Below, piece after piece: positions 37,810 through 46,463 of a stretch of 64,000 nt of DNA. The position numbers were made by a program, and so were the translations under genes. Each line of letters opens with the position of its first letter. The stretch's first letter is position 1. Origin of the DNA: Lysobacter sp. ISL-50 (GTDB lineage: Bacteria > Pseudomonadota > Gammaproteobacteria > Xanthomonadales > Xanthomonadaceae); assembly GCF_018612875.1 (NCBI RefSeq), contig NZ_JAGGRI010000010.1, positions 1 through 64,000 on the forward strand. Reading direction: 5' to 3'. The notes beneath the pieces are model-generated. The model was not told the origin of the DNA. It did not search any database and saw only the letters and a program-made list of their open reading frames with translations.

Positions 37810-39572
37810 GCCGCTTCCTCGGCCGCGGCCCAGACGCGGATCGGATTGGCCAGCGCGGTGTAGTCCGAATCGCGATCGGCGCGCTTGAACACGCGGGTGC
37901 GCAGGTTGTTCTTGCTCGGCAGCGCGTCGCCCTCGACCAGGCCCTGCAGCAACGGCTGACGGCCGAAGCGTTCCTGCCAATGCACGGCCAGCGCGCCGAC
38001 GACGCTCCACAAGCGGTCTTCCAGCGCGCTGTCGCCGGCGGCGATATGGAACATCGCTTCGGCCAGATTGTTGATCAACGCGCAGTACGCGACGCGATTC
38101 CAGCCGAGTTCGCGCGAATACTGCACCGACTGGCGCGCTCGCTCGGACCATCCCTGCAACCGCTCGGGCGGCCATTGTTCGGCGACCAGCTTGGTGCCTT
38201 CCAGATCGCGGACCCACACCCGCGCCGGCAAATCGTGGTTGAAGCCGATCAAGGTGTTCTGCAGATGCGGTTCGAGCACGATGCCGTGCTTGAAGAACGC
38301 CAGCCATACGCCGTCGAGCAGGCATTTCGCGTAGGCCGCGAACCATATCTCGGCCGCGTGGGCGTAACCGCCACCGTGATGGCGCGCGTAACGCTCGACC
38401 AGTTCGCGGCAGACGCTGTTGCCGAGCCGGTCGCGGGCGAACAAGGCGCCGGCCACCTGCGGCCGGTAACGTTCCAGCACCAATGTCTGGAAGCTGTTGC
38501 GATAAAGAATGCCGAAGCTCTCGCCGAGTTCGCGCACGTCGGCTTCGTCGCCCTCGCCCGCCGCGGCGGCGAAGTCGAGCGTGGTCGCCGCCGGTTCCAG
38601 CAGCACGTCGAAGCCGGTGGCGCGGTTGCGTACGTCGTCCCAGGCGCTGGCCAGCAGATCGGTCAAGGCGACGGCGCTTTCCAGTTCGTACCAGGCGTTC
38701 TTGCGCACGCAATTGGTCAGGCGCACGTGGATCGACATCTTGAGGAAGTAATCCGCCTGCGGGTGATACATCGTGCGCACCGACGACGTCGGCGCGAGCG
38801 CTTCGCCGAGCCCGCCGAGCGGTTCGATCAGGCCCTGCGCGCGGGCGCGCTGCCACACCGGATTGGCCAGGACGCGCTCGACTTCCCATGGATGGCAGGG
38901 GTACAGATGGTCCTCGCCGGACAGTTTCGCGAGCACCGGGGTAACGTCAGCGCCGTGGCGTTGCAGCAATCGCGGATCGACGCGGAACCAGTACAGCAGG
39001 AACTCGCTGCGCGCTTCCGGCGAGCAGGCCAGGGCCTGTTCGATATCGATGCCCTCGCGGCTTTTCGGCGTGGGATGCAGGGCATGTCCCCAGACCATGC
39101 CCTGCTCGGCGTCGAGCATCGCGTTTCCGCTTTCGCGCGCGTCCGCCGCCAGCGCCAGCAGGCGCGCGTTGACGGCGATGCTGTTGTCGCACTGCGCCTG
39201 CAGCTCATGGTTGAAGCCGCATTCGTCCGCGAGCCGGTCCAGGAGGAAATGGATCAACGTCGCCGCATCCGCCGATCGCCAGGGCTCGCCGGGCGACTTG
39301 AGATAAGGCGATCCGGCGTATTCGCAGCGGCCCAGCCGGCTGCCGCGCTGCGCGCGCACCATCAGGCGATAACCGGGCTGGGCGAAGCGGAGGCGGATCA
39401 AGGCGCCGCCGCCTTGATCGAAGCGCGCCGGCCGGTCCTGGCCGCGATAATCGAAATCCACTTCCCCGCGCGGTATGGCGAACTCGCGCAGATAGCAGTT
39501 CAACCAGCATTCGATGGCGTTGGCCTGGGCCTGACCGTCGTACCACTGTTCATGCATCGTTTGTCGCGACAT
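37806..39572 (-). CDS. IucA/IucC NIS siderophore synthetase (PvsD-like)
   Basis: A 588-residue NRPS-independent siderophore synthetase that makes an amide or ester bond to citrate using ATP. Recognisable blocks are HPTPKSREG (ATP-binding), HPWEVERVL, TSSVRTMYHP, KMSIHVRLTNCVRKN and the C-terminal ferric-reductase-like FHIAAGD region. ATG 39572 (AGAGG upstream) is preferred; ATG 39557 is possible. It overlaps the MFS gene by 23 bp. It is one of two synthetases in the operon, as in pvsB/pvsD and xss operons. The exact acceptor amine cannot be read from sequence. Confidence 0.9.
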   Translation of the reverse strand: MSRQTMHEQWYDGQAQANAIECWLNCYLREFAIPRGEVDFDYRGQDRPARFDQGGGALIRLRFAQPGYRLMVRAQRGSRLGRCEYAGSPYLKSPGEPWRSADAATLIHFLLDRLADECGFNHELQAQCDNSIAVNARLLALAADARESGNAMLDAEQGMVWGHALHPTPKSREGIDIEQALACSPEARSEFLLYWFRVDPRLLQRHGADVTPVLAKLSGEDHLYPCHPWEVERVLANPVWQRARAQGLIEPLGGLGEALAPTSSVRTMYHPQADYFLKMSIHVRLTNCVRKNAWYELESAVALTDLLASAWDDVRNRATGFDVLLEPAATTLDFAAAAGEGDEADVRELGESFGILYRNSFQTLVLERYRPQVAGALFARDRLGNSVCRELVERYARHHGGGYAHAAEIWFAAYAKCLLDGVWLAFFKHGIVLEPHLQNTLIGFNHDLPARVWVRDLEGTKLVAEQWPPERLQGWSERARQSVQYSRELGWNRVAYCALINNLAEAMFHIAAGDSALEDRLWSVVGALAVHWQERFGRQPLLQGLVEGDALPSKNNLRTRVFKRADRDSDYTALANPIRVWAAAEEAA

Positions 39573-40725
39573 GACGTTGCCTCTGAGTCTGGAATCGGAA
39601 CGTATAGACCGCCAGGGACAGCGCCAGAGCGCTGACCGCGGCGGCCACGAAGAAGGGCATGGACAAGCCATAGCGATGCACCAGGGCGCCGGCGCACACG
39701 CCAGCCAGGGCGCCGGCCCATTTGCCGCAGGCATCGAAGGTGCCGAACAGGCGGCCGGCCGGACGGCCGCTGGCGCATTCGCTCAAGGCGCGATTGATGC
39801 CGCTGAAGGCCAGCAGCATCCCGGCGCCGTACAACACCCGCACCGGCGCCAACCACGCGGCGCTGTGCAGCACGCCATGCGCGGCGCAGGCCAGGGCGAG
39901 CAGGAACAAGCCGCCGAACAGCCTGCGTTGCGACGGCGTCTGGCGCGAGCGCAACCACGGCATCGCCAGCAGATACACCAGGTGCGGCAGGCTGTAGAGC
40001 AGCCCGGCCATGCTGTCGTTGCCGACGCCCAGCCGCTCGCTGTAGGGAATGAAATACGGAAAGGTCACGACCATCGCGAAGCAGAACAGGAACTGCACGC
40101 CATACAGGCCGAACAGTTCGCGCCGGTCGTCGGCGAACGCGACCGGCACCTGCCCTGCGCTCGCTTTGGGTTTGGCGGCGATGGTGTCGGTGGGCAGCCA
40201 CCACGTGATCGCCAGCGCCAGCGCCGGCAACGCCGCCAGATACAGATACAACTGCAAAGTCTGGCCGTTGCCGGTGACCAGCCCGAGCAACGGCGGCGCC
40301 GAAACCATGGCCAGGCGCGCCGAGAACTGCGTCCAATCCAGCGATCGCGACAGCGCCGCGCCTTGCGATTGCGTGGACAGGTAGGCGTTGGCGGCGGCCA
40401 TCGAGCCGCCGCAGGCTCCCTGCACGACCAAACCCAGCACGAACACCGCAAGATTCGGCGCTGTGCCGGCCAGGACGAAGCCGATCACCAACCCCATCTG
40501 CGCGCGCATCAACGACAGCTTGCGGCCGTAGCTATCGGAGAACCTGCCCCACGCACTCGCCGTCAACGCGGTGCAGATCGTCGGCAACACGTACAGCACG
40601 CCGACCAGCCAATCCGGCGCGCCGGGGGCGAGTTCGGCCAGCACCCGCGGCATGAAGATCGGCAAGCCCAGCGCGGTGAATGCCGCCAGATAGTGCGCCG
40701 TCAGAACCGGGCCGAGGATGCGCAT
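39550..40725 (-). CDS. MFS siderophore exporter (PvsC-like)
   Basis: A 391-residue inner-membrane protein with about 12 hydrophobic helices. WGRFSDSYGRKLSLM is the loop 2-3 MFS motif A. Placed between the two synthetase genes, as the vibrioferrin exporter PvsC is, it probably secretes the siderophore. The start (ATG 40725) shares one base with the stop of the upstream synthetase. Confidence 0.88.
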   Translation of the reverse strand: MRILGPVLTAHYLAAFTALGLPIFMPRVLAELAPGAPDWLVGVLYVLPTICTALTASAWGRFSDSYGRKLSLMRAQMGLVIGFVLAGTAPNLAVFVLGLVVQGACGGSMAAANAYLSTQSQGAALSRSLDWTQFSARLAMVSAPPLLGLVTGNGQTLQLYLYLAALPALALAITWWLPTDTIAAKPKASAGQVPVAFADDRRELFGLYGVQFLFCFAMVVTFPYFIPYSERLGVGNDSMAGLLYSLPHLVYLLAMPWLRSRQTPSQRRLFGGLFLLALACAAHGVLHSAAWLAPVRVLYGAGMLLAFSGINRALSECASGRPAGRLFGTFDACGKWAGALAGVCAGALVHRYGLSMPFFVAAAVSALALSLAVYTFRFQTQRQRHVATNDA

Positions 40726-42560
40726 CAGGCCGCCTCGCTCGCGGGTTCGGACGCGATCTTCGGCGCAGGCGCGACATCGGCGTCGCTCTCGGCGGTCGCG
40801 AGCATGAAGTTCGGGCCGCTGTCGCCATAGAACTTGTTGATGTCGGCCGCGCCCGTGGCCTTCTTGCTGTAGAGGCTGCCGGCGCAGAGAAGATATTTGA
40901 CCGGCAGGCGCGGCGCACGCAGCAGCGTCCAGGCCGGGGCGGTATCGATGCCTTCGGCTTCCAAGCCTTGCAGCGCCGACGACAGCGCCGCGCGCAGCGT
41001 CTTGTACATCGCCGCGCGCAGCGTCGTATCGCCGGCCGCCACGCCCTCCAGCACCGCGACCAGGCACAGCTGCAAGGTGATCGTGCAGAACATCCGCGCC
41101 AGGGCGTCGTCGTCGCCGACCGCGATGCGCTCGTCGCGCAGCGGGCCATGGCGATCGACGTCGTTCAATCGGGAGCGCAGGCGCGGCTGCAGCACTCGCG
41201 CCGAATCGTTGTCCTTCATCAGCAGGCGCGGCGACGCATCGGCGCGATAGATCAACACGGCGTTCTGCTGGTTCGATTCCAGCGCCACGCCATAGCTCAG
41301 CCACAGGCGCAGATGCACGTCGCACAACAGCTGCGCGTAGTCCTGCCACCAGGCCAGCAGATCGCCGCCATGGAAGCGATCGGCCAGATGCCGCGCGAAC
41401 GGCCGGCCATCGGGCATCGCGCTGCACAGCGCGGCCACCGGCACCAGCGTGCCACCGTCGAGGGACTGCGGGTATTCGCGCACCAGATAGGCCAGATGCT
41501 TGGCCTCATCGACATGGCCGCCGTGGGCTTCATCGACATGCAGGAAACGTCCACGCAGCGCCGGATCGGTCGCGCCGATTTCGCTGAGCACGCGCTGGAA
41601 CCAATGCCCGTCGTACAGCGTAGAAGGTTTGATCAGCCGCAGGTTGAGCGCGCCCAGCGTGCGCATCAGCAAGGGCAGCTTGATGTGGTGACGTGGGTGA
41701 TCGACCGGCATGACGGTACGCACCGACAACGTCGGCCGCACGCGCAGATAAGCCAGCGGCGCGCGCAAAGTATCGGCCGGCAGCGCAAACTCATCGAGTC
41801 GCGACCAAGTCAGCGGGTGGACCGGCATGGCCGAATGGGTGGCTTCGAACGATTCCGCGAGTCCCAGCTCGCGCAGGCGCGGCCAGAATTCCGGCGCCGG
41901 CGTGGTCTGCGTGAGCGCTTGCTTGGGCACCGCCAGCCAATGCAGGTCGAAACTCGGATCGAACTCGGGCGCGTAGCCGCGCAGCGCGGCCTCGTCGAAG
42001 CCGGACTTGGCGCGCGCGGTGGGATAGAAGGGATGGTCGCGATAGCTGGCCACCTGATCGATGCGCAGCGCGCGCTCGGTCCAGCCTTCGCTGTCGAGCA
42101 CGGTCGCCAGCGCCGGCGCGTTGCGCTCGTATGCGGTGCGCGCCAGGGCGCGGTGCTGCGCGGCGCAGGCCGCTTCTTCCGCGTAGGCGCGGTGCAGGAG
42201 CACGGTCTCTTCGTCCATGTCCTGACCGATCAGTTCCAGCCAGGCTTCGGCGCCGTGTTCCGGGACGAAGCCGTCGGCGCTCTGCCTGACCCAGCCGTCG
42301 CTGATCGCGCTCACGCTCTGCATGGCGTCGCTGCGGCGGACCGGCAGCCACAACACACCGGCGGGCAGATGATCGACGCGCCACCACCGTTGCGGCGGCT
42401 CGCCTGCGCCCCAGGCCCGGACGACATCGGCCGGCGCGGCCGCTTCGCCGCCGCGACCGACGATGCCGCGCACGTCTTCGCGCAGGCAGCAATCGATGAT
42501 GCGCCAGGCGACGTAGGCGCGGTCGGTATCGGCGTCGCGCACGATCGAGGGCGCGATCAT
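40725..42560 (-). CDS. IucA/IucC NIS siderophore synthetase (PvsB-like)
   Basis: A 611-residue NIS synthetase. Blocks in order are GHWFQRV..., HPLTWSRLDEF, PTLSVRTVMP, HIKLPLLMRTLGALNL, YGVALESNQQNAVL (nucleotide and citrate-binding region), KDNDSARV and the C-terminal KYLLCAGSLYSKK. It uses ATP to adenylate a citrate carboxylate. The start at ATG 42560 overlaps the upstream ATP-grasp stop by 4 bp. Position matches pvsB. Confidence 0.9.
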   Translation of the reverse strand: MIAPSIVRDADTDRAYVAWRIIDCCLREDVRGIVGRGGEAAAPADVVRAWGAGEPPQRWWRVDHLPAGVLWLPVRRSDAMQSVSAISDGWVRQSADGFVPEHGAEAWLELIGQDMDEETVLLHRAYAEEAACAAQHRALARTAYERNAPALATVLDSEGWTERALRIDQVASYRDHPFYPTARAKSGFDEAALRGYAPEFDPSFDLHWLAVPKQALTQTTPAPEFWPRLRELGLAESFEATHSAMPVHPLTWSRLDEFALPADTLRAPLAYLRVRPTLSVRTVMPVDHPRHHIKLPLLMRTLGALNLRLIKPSTLYDGHWFQRVLSEIGATDPALRGRFLHVDEAHGGHVDEAKHLAYLVREYPQSLDGGTLVPVAALCSAMPDGRPFARHLADRFHGGDLLAWWQDYAQLLCDVHLRLWLSYGVALESNQQNAVLIYRADASPRLLMKDNDSARVLQPRLRSRLNDVDRHGPLRDERIAVGDDDALARMFCTITLQLCLVAVLEGVAAGDTTLRAAMYKTLRAALSSALQGLEAEGIDTAPAWTLLRAPRLPVKYLLCAGSLYSKKATGAADINKFYGDSGPNFMLATAESDADVAPAPKIASEPASEAA

Positions 42561-43762
42561 GCGCGGATGTCCCAGTGCAGTTGCGGTTCCACGACGGACA
42601 GGGCCTGCGTCAGATCGGCTTCGCTGTCGGCGATCACGCTCAGCGCGCCGAGGTAATCCTTGTTGGATTGACTCAGGCGCACCTCTTCGCCCTGCTTGCG
42701 CAGGCTGCGGTACACCGCGTGCGATCGCGGCGATGCCTCGGTGCGATCCTCGCTGGCCTGCACCAGCCGACCGGCATTGCGCGCCACGTAATAGCGCACC
42801 AGGCCCTGCTTGGCCGTCTGCCAAGCGCGCAGATCCAGCGGTTGCCCCAGGTGCAGGCGCAGCGCGTGCTCGAACCAGCGGCCGTCGAACAACCGGTCGA
42901 GCATGAACTCGCGGCCGTCGCCGATGCTGCGGTAATTGATCTCGATCAGGACCGGGCCGTTCTCGGTCAGCACGAATTCGCTGTGGCAGACGCCGAAACC
43001 GACGCCGAAGGCCAGCACCTGCGCCAGCGCCTGTTCGCGATGGCGCAGGCCGATGGGACCGTTCCAGGTCGCTTCCAGTTCGATGAAATGCGGCGGCTCG
43101 GACAGGCGCACGTCGAATCCGCCGACGGCGCGGGCGTGGCGGCCGTCGCTGAGCGTTTCCACAGTGAACAACGGCCCGCGCAGAAAGCTTTCGAGCAGCA
43201 CGGTGCGGCCCGGGAACCGGCTCCAGTATTTTTGCCCGTAGGCCTGCAATTCCTCAGCCGAGGCGCACAGCTGCACGTCCAGGCTGGCGACGCCTTCGCG
43301 CGGCTTGGCGACCACGGGGAAGCGCGCGTCCGCCGGCAAGGGTTGGCCTTGCGTCCAACTGTGGAACCACGGCGTCGGCAGGCCCAGGTCGCGCAGGCGC
43401 TTGCGCATGGCGGCCTTGTTCTTGGCGGCGTAGCACACGCGCCAGTCCTTGCCGGGCACGTCGAAGCCTTGCGCCACCAGCGCCGCGGAGGTCTGCAGGT
43501 GATCGCTGTTGGAGAACACCGCCGCCGGTTGAATGCCGAGCGTGCGCAGCGCGTCGATCGCGCTCAGCGGATTGAATACATCGCACTCGATGATCTGCTG
43601 CGGCGCGAATTCGGGATTCGCGCTGAAGTATTCGAGGTGGTCGAGGCGGCAATCGGTCAGCAGCACGACCGGAAGTCCCAGGCGTTGCGCGGCGAGAATG
43701 AATCCCTCCGTGACGGCGGGGTGGCGGACGTGGGTGAGGATCACCAGGGGATTAGCGTCCAT
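42557..43762 (-). CDS. ATP-grasp ligase of siderophore pathway (PvsA-like)
   Basis: A 401-residue ATP-grasp enzyme. It shows the PvsA/biotin-carboxylase-like N-terminal domain (ILTHVRHPAVTEGFILAAQR), the ATP lysine in FPVVAKPREGVAS, the lid VLLESFLRGPLFTVET and the Mg-binding GPVLIEINYRSIGDG. It joins an amine to a carboxylate with ATP; in the vibrioferrin pathway the equivalent joins alanine to an intermediate. Reverse-strand gene 2 of the operon, 233 bp downstream of the SbnG-like gene with a receptor remnant in the gap. Confidence 0.87.
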   Translation of the reverse strand: MDANPLVILTHVRHPAVTEGFILAAQRLGLPVVLLTDCRLDHLEYFSANPEFAPQQIIECDVFNPLSAIDALRTLGIQPAAVFSNSDHLQTSAALVAQGFDVPGKDWRVCYAAKNKAAMRKRLRDLGLPTPWFHSWTQGQPLPADARFPVVAKPREGVASLDVQLCASAEELQAYGQKYWSRFPGRTVLLESFLRGPLFTVETLSDGRHARAVGGFDVRLSEPPHFIELEATWNGPIGLRHREQALAQVLAFGVGFGVCHSEFVLTENGPVLIEINYRSIGDGREFMLDRLFDGRWFEHALRLHLGQPLDLRAWQTAKQGLVRYYVARNAGRLVQASEDRTEASPRSHAVYRSLRKQGEEVRLSQSNKDYLGALSVIADSEADLTQALSVVEPQLHWDIRA

Positions 43763-43788
43763 CTATGCGAGTCCTTGAGGGGGAAGGG

Positions 43789-43910
43789 TCAGAAAGTGAA
43801 TTCGAAGCCGACGGTTTTGCCGTAGCCGGGCGCGGCCTGCCGGTCCTGGAATTGGTATCGATGCCGCGAGCCGGTCGAACAGGTCGTTCATCGCTAACGA
43901 GCCTTCGAAA
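43789..43910 (-). pseudogene. Remnant of a TonB-dependent receptor (C-terminal end)
   Basis: On the minus strand one frame ends QFQDRQAAPGYGKTVGFEFTF followed by TGA at 43789-43791, a typical TonB-receptor last beta strand (aromatic C-terminal residue). Just upstream, in a different frame, is GSLAMNDLFDRL (about 43868-43905), which matches the NLFDR block that normally precedes it by about ten residues. The two parts therefore belong to one ancestral gene broken by a frameshift and by loss of everything 5'. It lies inside the siderophore operon where related clusters carry their receptor. Confidence 0.7.
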
Positions 43911-43995
43911 AAGCAAAGCGAGGCCGATCACCACACCGAGCCGGTGCTGTCTGGAATGCCCGATCACTACGAATTCCTTGCGCGGATGGGAGATG

Positions 43996-44724
43996 TCAGT
44001 TCTTGCGCAGCACGCTCAAGTGATTGCGCAACGCGGCCTGCAGAACGCCGCGATCCTCACCGGCCAGCCACCACGCGATGTCCTGTTTCGCCCAGTGCTC
44101 GCGCTGTTCGTCGTTGCGCGGATTGGCGCAGAACGCAACGCCGGCCGCGCGACATCGCTCGGCGATGCGCTGCAGCGCCGTCCATACGTCCGGGTGTGTC
44201 GGGTTCGGCCCCAAGCCGAGATCGAGCGCGAGATCCAGCGCGCCTTCCATCACCATCGATATGCCCGGCACGGCCAGAATCTCGCTCAGCGCCGCCACGC
44301 CGGCGGCGCTTTCGATCATCGGCACGACGCGGATCTGGCGGTTCGCGGTCTCGATGTATTCGTCCAGCCCGATCTGGCCGAAGCCGGTCACGCGGCCGCC
44401 GGTGATTCCGCGCCGTCCCAGCGGGGGAAAACGCGCCGCGCTTACCGCGCGCATCGCCTCATCGACGGTTTCCAGACGCGGAATGACGATGCCTTTCGCG
44501 CCGGCATCGAGCACACGGCCGATCAGCTTCACGTCCACTTCCGGCACCCGCACCCACGGTTCGCAGCCGCCGAGTTCGCAGGCGCGGATCGCATGCTGCA
44601 GCTGATCCGGAGACACCAGCAGATGCTCCAGGTCCAGCACGATGAAGTCGTAACCCGCGCGTCCGATCATTTCGCACAGCAACGGCGCGGGCAGCGAATT
44701 GAGCAATCCGATGTAACGGCTCAT
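43996..44724 (-). CDS. HpcH/HpaI aldolase-fold enzyme, SbnG-like citrate synthase candidate
   Basis: A 242-residue HpcH/HpaI-family protein. Residues DLEH at 31-34, VRVPEVDV near 58-65, LDAGAKGIVIPR near 72-83, the metal-binding Glu138 in MIESAAG and Asp164 in GALDLALDLG are all visible. The family cleaves or forms C-C bonds with pyruvate or oxaloacetate. In staphyloferrin B, SbnG of this fold is a citrate synthase dedicated to the siderophore; leading an NIS operon under a Fur-type site suggests the same job here. It is the first gene of the operon. A 2-keto-3-deoxy acid aldolase is the alternative. Confidence 0.8.
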   Translation of the reverse strand: MSRYIGLLNSLPAPLLCEMIGRAGYDFIVLDLEHLLVSPDQLQHAIRACELGGCEPWVRVPEVDVKLIGRVLDAGAKGIVIPRLETVDEAMRAVSAARFPPLGRRGITGGRVTGFGQIGLDEYIETANRQIRVVPMIESAAGVAALSEILAVPGISMVMEGALDLALDLGLGPNPTHPDVWTALQRIAERCRAAGVAFCANPRNDEQREHWAKQDIAWWLAGEDRGVLQAALRNHLSVLRKN

Positions 44725-44765
44725 GGCGGGGGCGGCAGAGCGAGTGGGGGCTGCATCATATCGTT

Positions 44766-44785
44766 AATGCGAATGAGTCGCAATT
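44766..44785. promoter_or_regulatory. Fur-box-like operator of the siderophore operon
   Basis: Sequence AATGCGAATGAGTCGCAATT, 42-61 bp upstream of the SbnG-like gene start. It matches about 15 of 19 positions of the proteobacterial Fur 7-1-7 consensus AATGAGAATNATTCTCATT, with the GC-substituted form common in GC-rich genomes. It is expected to repress the operon when iron is plentiful. Confidence 0.7.
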
Positions 44786-44960
44786 GCTGTTCGTCATCAC
44801 GAAATAGCCGAACCGACTGAATGCAGGCACTTTTTTTGACCGGGACGCAGCGAATCCGGGCCTCGCCGAGCGACAGGCTGTAACGATTCGCGGGTAAAAT
44901 GGCCACCCGTTTGTCGCCTGTATTCAATGAGCCGGCCGTAATGAAGGAAGCAACTCGACC

Positions 44961-45071
44961 GTGACGAACGCTATCCCGAACAAGGCTCTTGGACTCGGTG
45001 CAGCCGAACCGGCTGTGCGGTTCGCGCGCGAGAACGGATCTTCGATGCAAGCACTCAGTTACGGCGCATGA
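44961..45071 (+). CDS. Possible 36-residue ORF coupled to the PIN gene
   Basis: GTG-started frame beginning VTNAIPNKALGLGAAEPAV and ending ALSYGA, with GGAAG upstream. Its TGA overlaps the ATG of the PIN gene by 4 nt, and its own GTG overlaps the stop of an even shorter frame (44941-44964, MKEATRP) by 4 nt. This chain suggests translational coupling. It is unlike known antitoxins. It may be a degenerate gene start; low confidence as a protein. Confidence 0.35.
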   Translation: MTNAIPNKALGLGAAEPAVRFARENGSSMQALSYGA

Positions 45072-45532
45072 ACGCTTCCACGCCGCGCATCGTCCTGGAC
45101 AGCAACGTCTGCCTGGATTTGTTCGCCTTCCGCGATCCCGCGGCGGCGCCATTGCTGGCGGCGTTGCGCGACGGTTCGCTGCACGCGGTAACCGATACCG
45201 CCTGCCGCGAAGAATGGCAGCGCATCCTCGACTATCCCAAGCTCGCCCTCGACCCGGCCGCGCGCGCCGCGTGCCTGCGCGACTACGACGAATTGCTGCA
45301 TGCGCATGCGCATTCGCCGCAGGACCTCGACGGCGTCGCGTTGCCGCGCTGCGCCGACACCGACGATCAGAAATTTCTCGAACTGGCGCTGGCGGCGCGG
45401 GCGCGCTGGTTGTTGACGCGCGATCACGCCCTGATCGTGCTCGGTCGCCGCACCGCGCGCGAGGGCTGGTTCGAGATCATGACTCCGCGCACCTGGATGG
45501 CGCTGCGCAACTTGCAGCCCGAGGCTCGCTGA
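45068..45532 (+). CDS. PIN-domain protein, putative toxin-type RNase
   Basis: A 154-residue PIN-domain protein. Acidic residues in PIN order are Asp11 (VLDSNVCLDLF), Glu48/49 (CREEWQRIL), Asp99/100 (DTDDQKFLELA) and Asp119 (TRDHALIVLG), with an additional His, as in the COG1569-type 'toxin component' PIN family. It probably cleaves RNA with Mg2+. No classical antitoxin is next to it; only very short frames precede it. A promoter-like TAAAAT is near 44898. Confidence 0.85.
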   Translation: MNASTPRIVLDSNVCLDLFAFRDPAAAPLLAALRDGSLHAVTDTACREEWQRILDYPKLALDPAARAACLRDYDELLHAHAHSPQDLDGVALPRCADTDDQKFLELALAARARWLLTRDHALIVLGRRTAREGWFEIMTPRTWMALRNLQPEAR

Positions 45533-45577
45533 CAAGCGACCCACGGCGCGGCCACCGCCCCATGCCATACTCGCCCC

Positions 45578-46405
45578 ATGCAAGGCGTGCCCGCCCAATT
45601 CGTCGATGCCTTCGATGCCGCGCAGTTCCGGCAGCCCGCGCATCGCCCGGGCGTCGAGTTGTACCGCGCGCACATCGTCCGCCATGCATTCGAGCCGCAC
45701 ACTCACGAAGCCTACGGCCTGGGCGCGATCGAATCCGGGGTCGAGCGCTTCCGCTACCGCGGCAGCGATCACCTCGCCCCGCCGGACTCGCTGGTGCTGA
45801 TGAATCCCGATGTGCTGCACACCGGCCGCGCCGAAACCGAAGGCGGCTGGCGGTATCGCATGGTCTATGTCGATCCCGACGTCGCCGCGCAGATCACCGG
45901 CGAAGCCGGCTGGTGGTTCGACGACGCGGTGCGCCACGACCCGCTCCGCGCGCGCCGCATCAGCGCGCGACTGGACTCGCTGTGGCATGCGCGCGATCCG
46001 CTGGCGTTCGACAGCGAGTTGTACGCGCTGCTGATCGAATTCCGCGATCACGCCCGAATCCCGCACCGCGCGCGCGACGAAGCGGCCGCGCGATTCGCTC
46101 CGGTCATCGACTACCTGCGCGCGCATCTGGCCGATCGCCTCACTCTGGACGAACTGGCCGCGATCGCCGGCCTGAGCCCGTTCCACTTCCTGCGCCGCTT
46201 CCGCGCCCAGCATCACGTCACTCCGCAGCAGATGCTGATGGCGCTGCGCCTGCACGAAGCCAAGCGCCTGCTCGCCGCCGGTGTCGCCCCGGCGCGCATC
46301 GCCGCCGACACCGGCCTCACCGATCAGGCGCATCTGACCCGCGCCTTCCTGCGCCGTTACGGCGTCACGCCCGCGCGCTACCAGAAGCAGGTCCGCGGCG
46401 GCTGA
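45578..46405 (+). CDS. AraC-family transcriptional regulator
   Basis: A 275-residue regulator. The N-terminal cupin-type sensor domain (HAFEPHTHEAYGLGAIESG; SLVLMNPDVLHTGR) is followed by two HTH motifs in the C-terminal 100 residues (LTLDELAAIAGLSPFHFLRR and ARIAADTGLTDQAHLTRAFL). AraC genes next to EamA or LysE exporters usually control them, and the EamA gene starts 58 bp downstream on the same strand. Effector unknown. Confidence 0.92.
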   Translation: MQGVPAQFVDAFDAAQFRQPAHRPGVELYRAHIVRHAFEPHTHEAYGLGAIESGVERFRYRGSDHLAPPDSLVLMNPDVLHTGRAETEGGWRYRMVYVDPDVAAQITGEAGWWFDDAVRHDPLRARRISARLDSLWHARDPLAFDSELYALLIEFRDHARIPHRARDEAAARFAPVIDYLRAHLADRLTLDELAAIAGLSPFHFLRRFRAQHHVTPQQMLMALRLHEAKRLLAAGVAPARIAADTGLTDQAHLTRAFLRRYGVTPARYQKQVRGG

Positions 46406-46463
46406 GCCGGCAAAGCGCAATCTGCTACAAGACGGCGCCGCGCCGGTGCGGCAAGCTGCGGCC

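Noticed and set aside
43910-43995. Possible membrane-protein fragment (RLGVVIGLALLF) between the receptor remnant and the SbnG-like gene
   Set aside because: Hydrophobic run of about 12 residues without start or continuation; may be chance.
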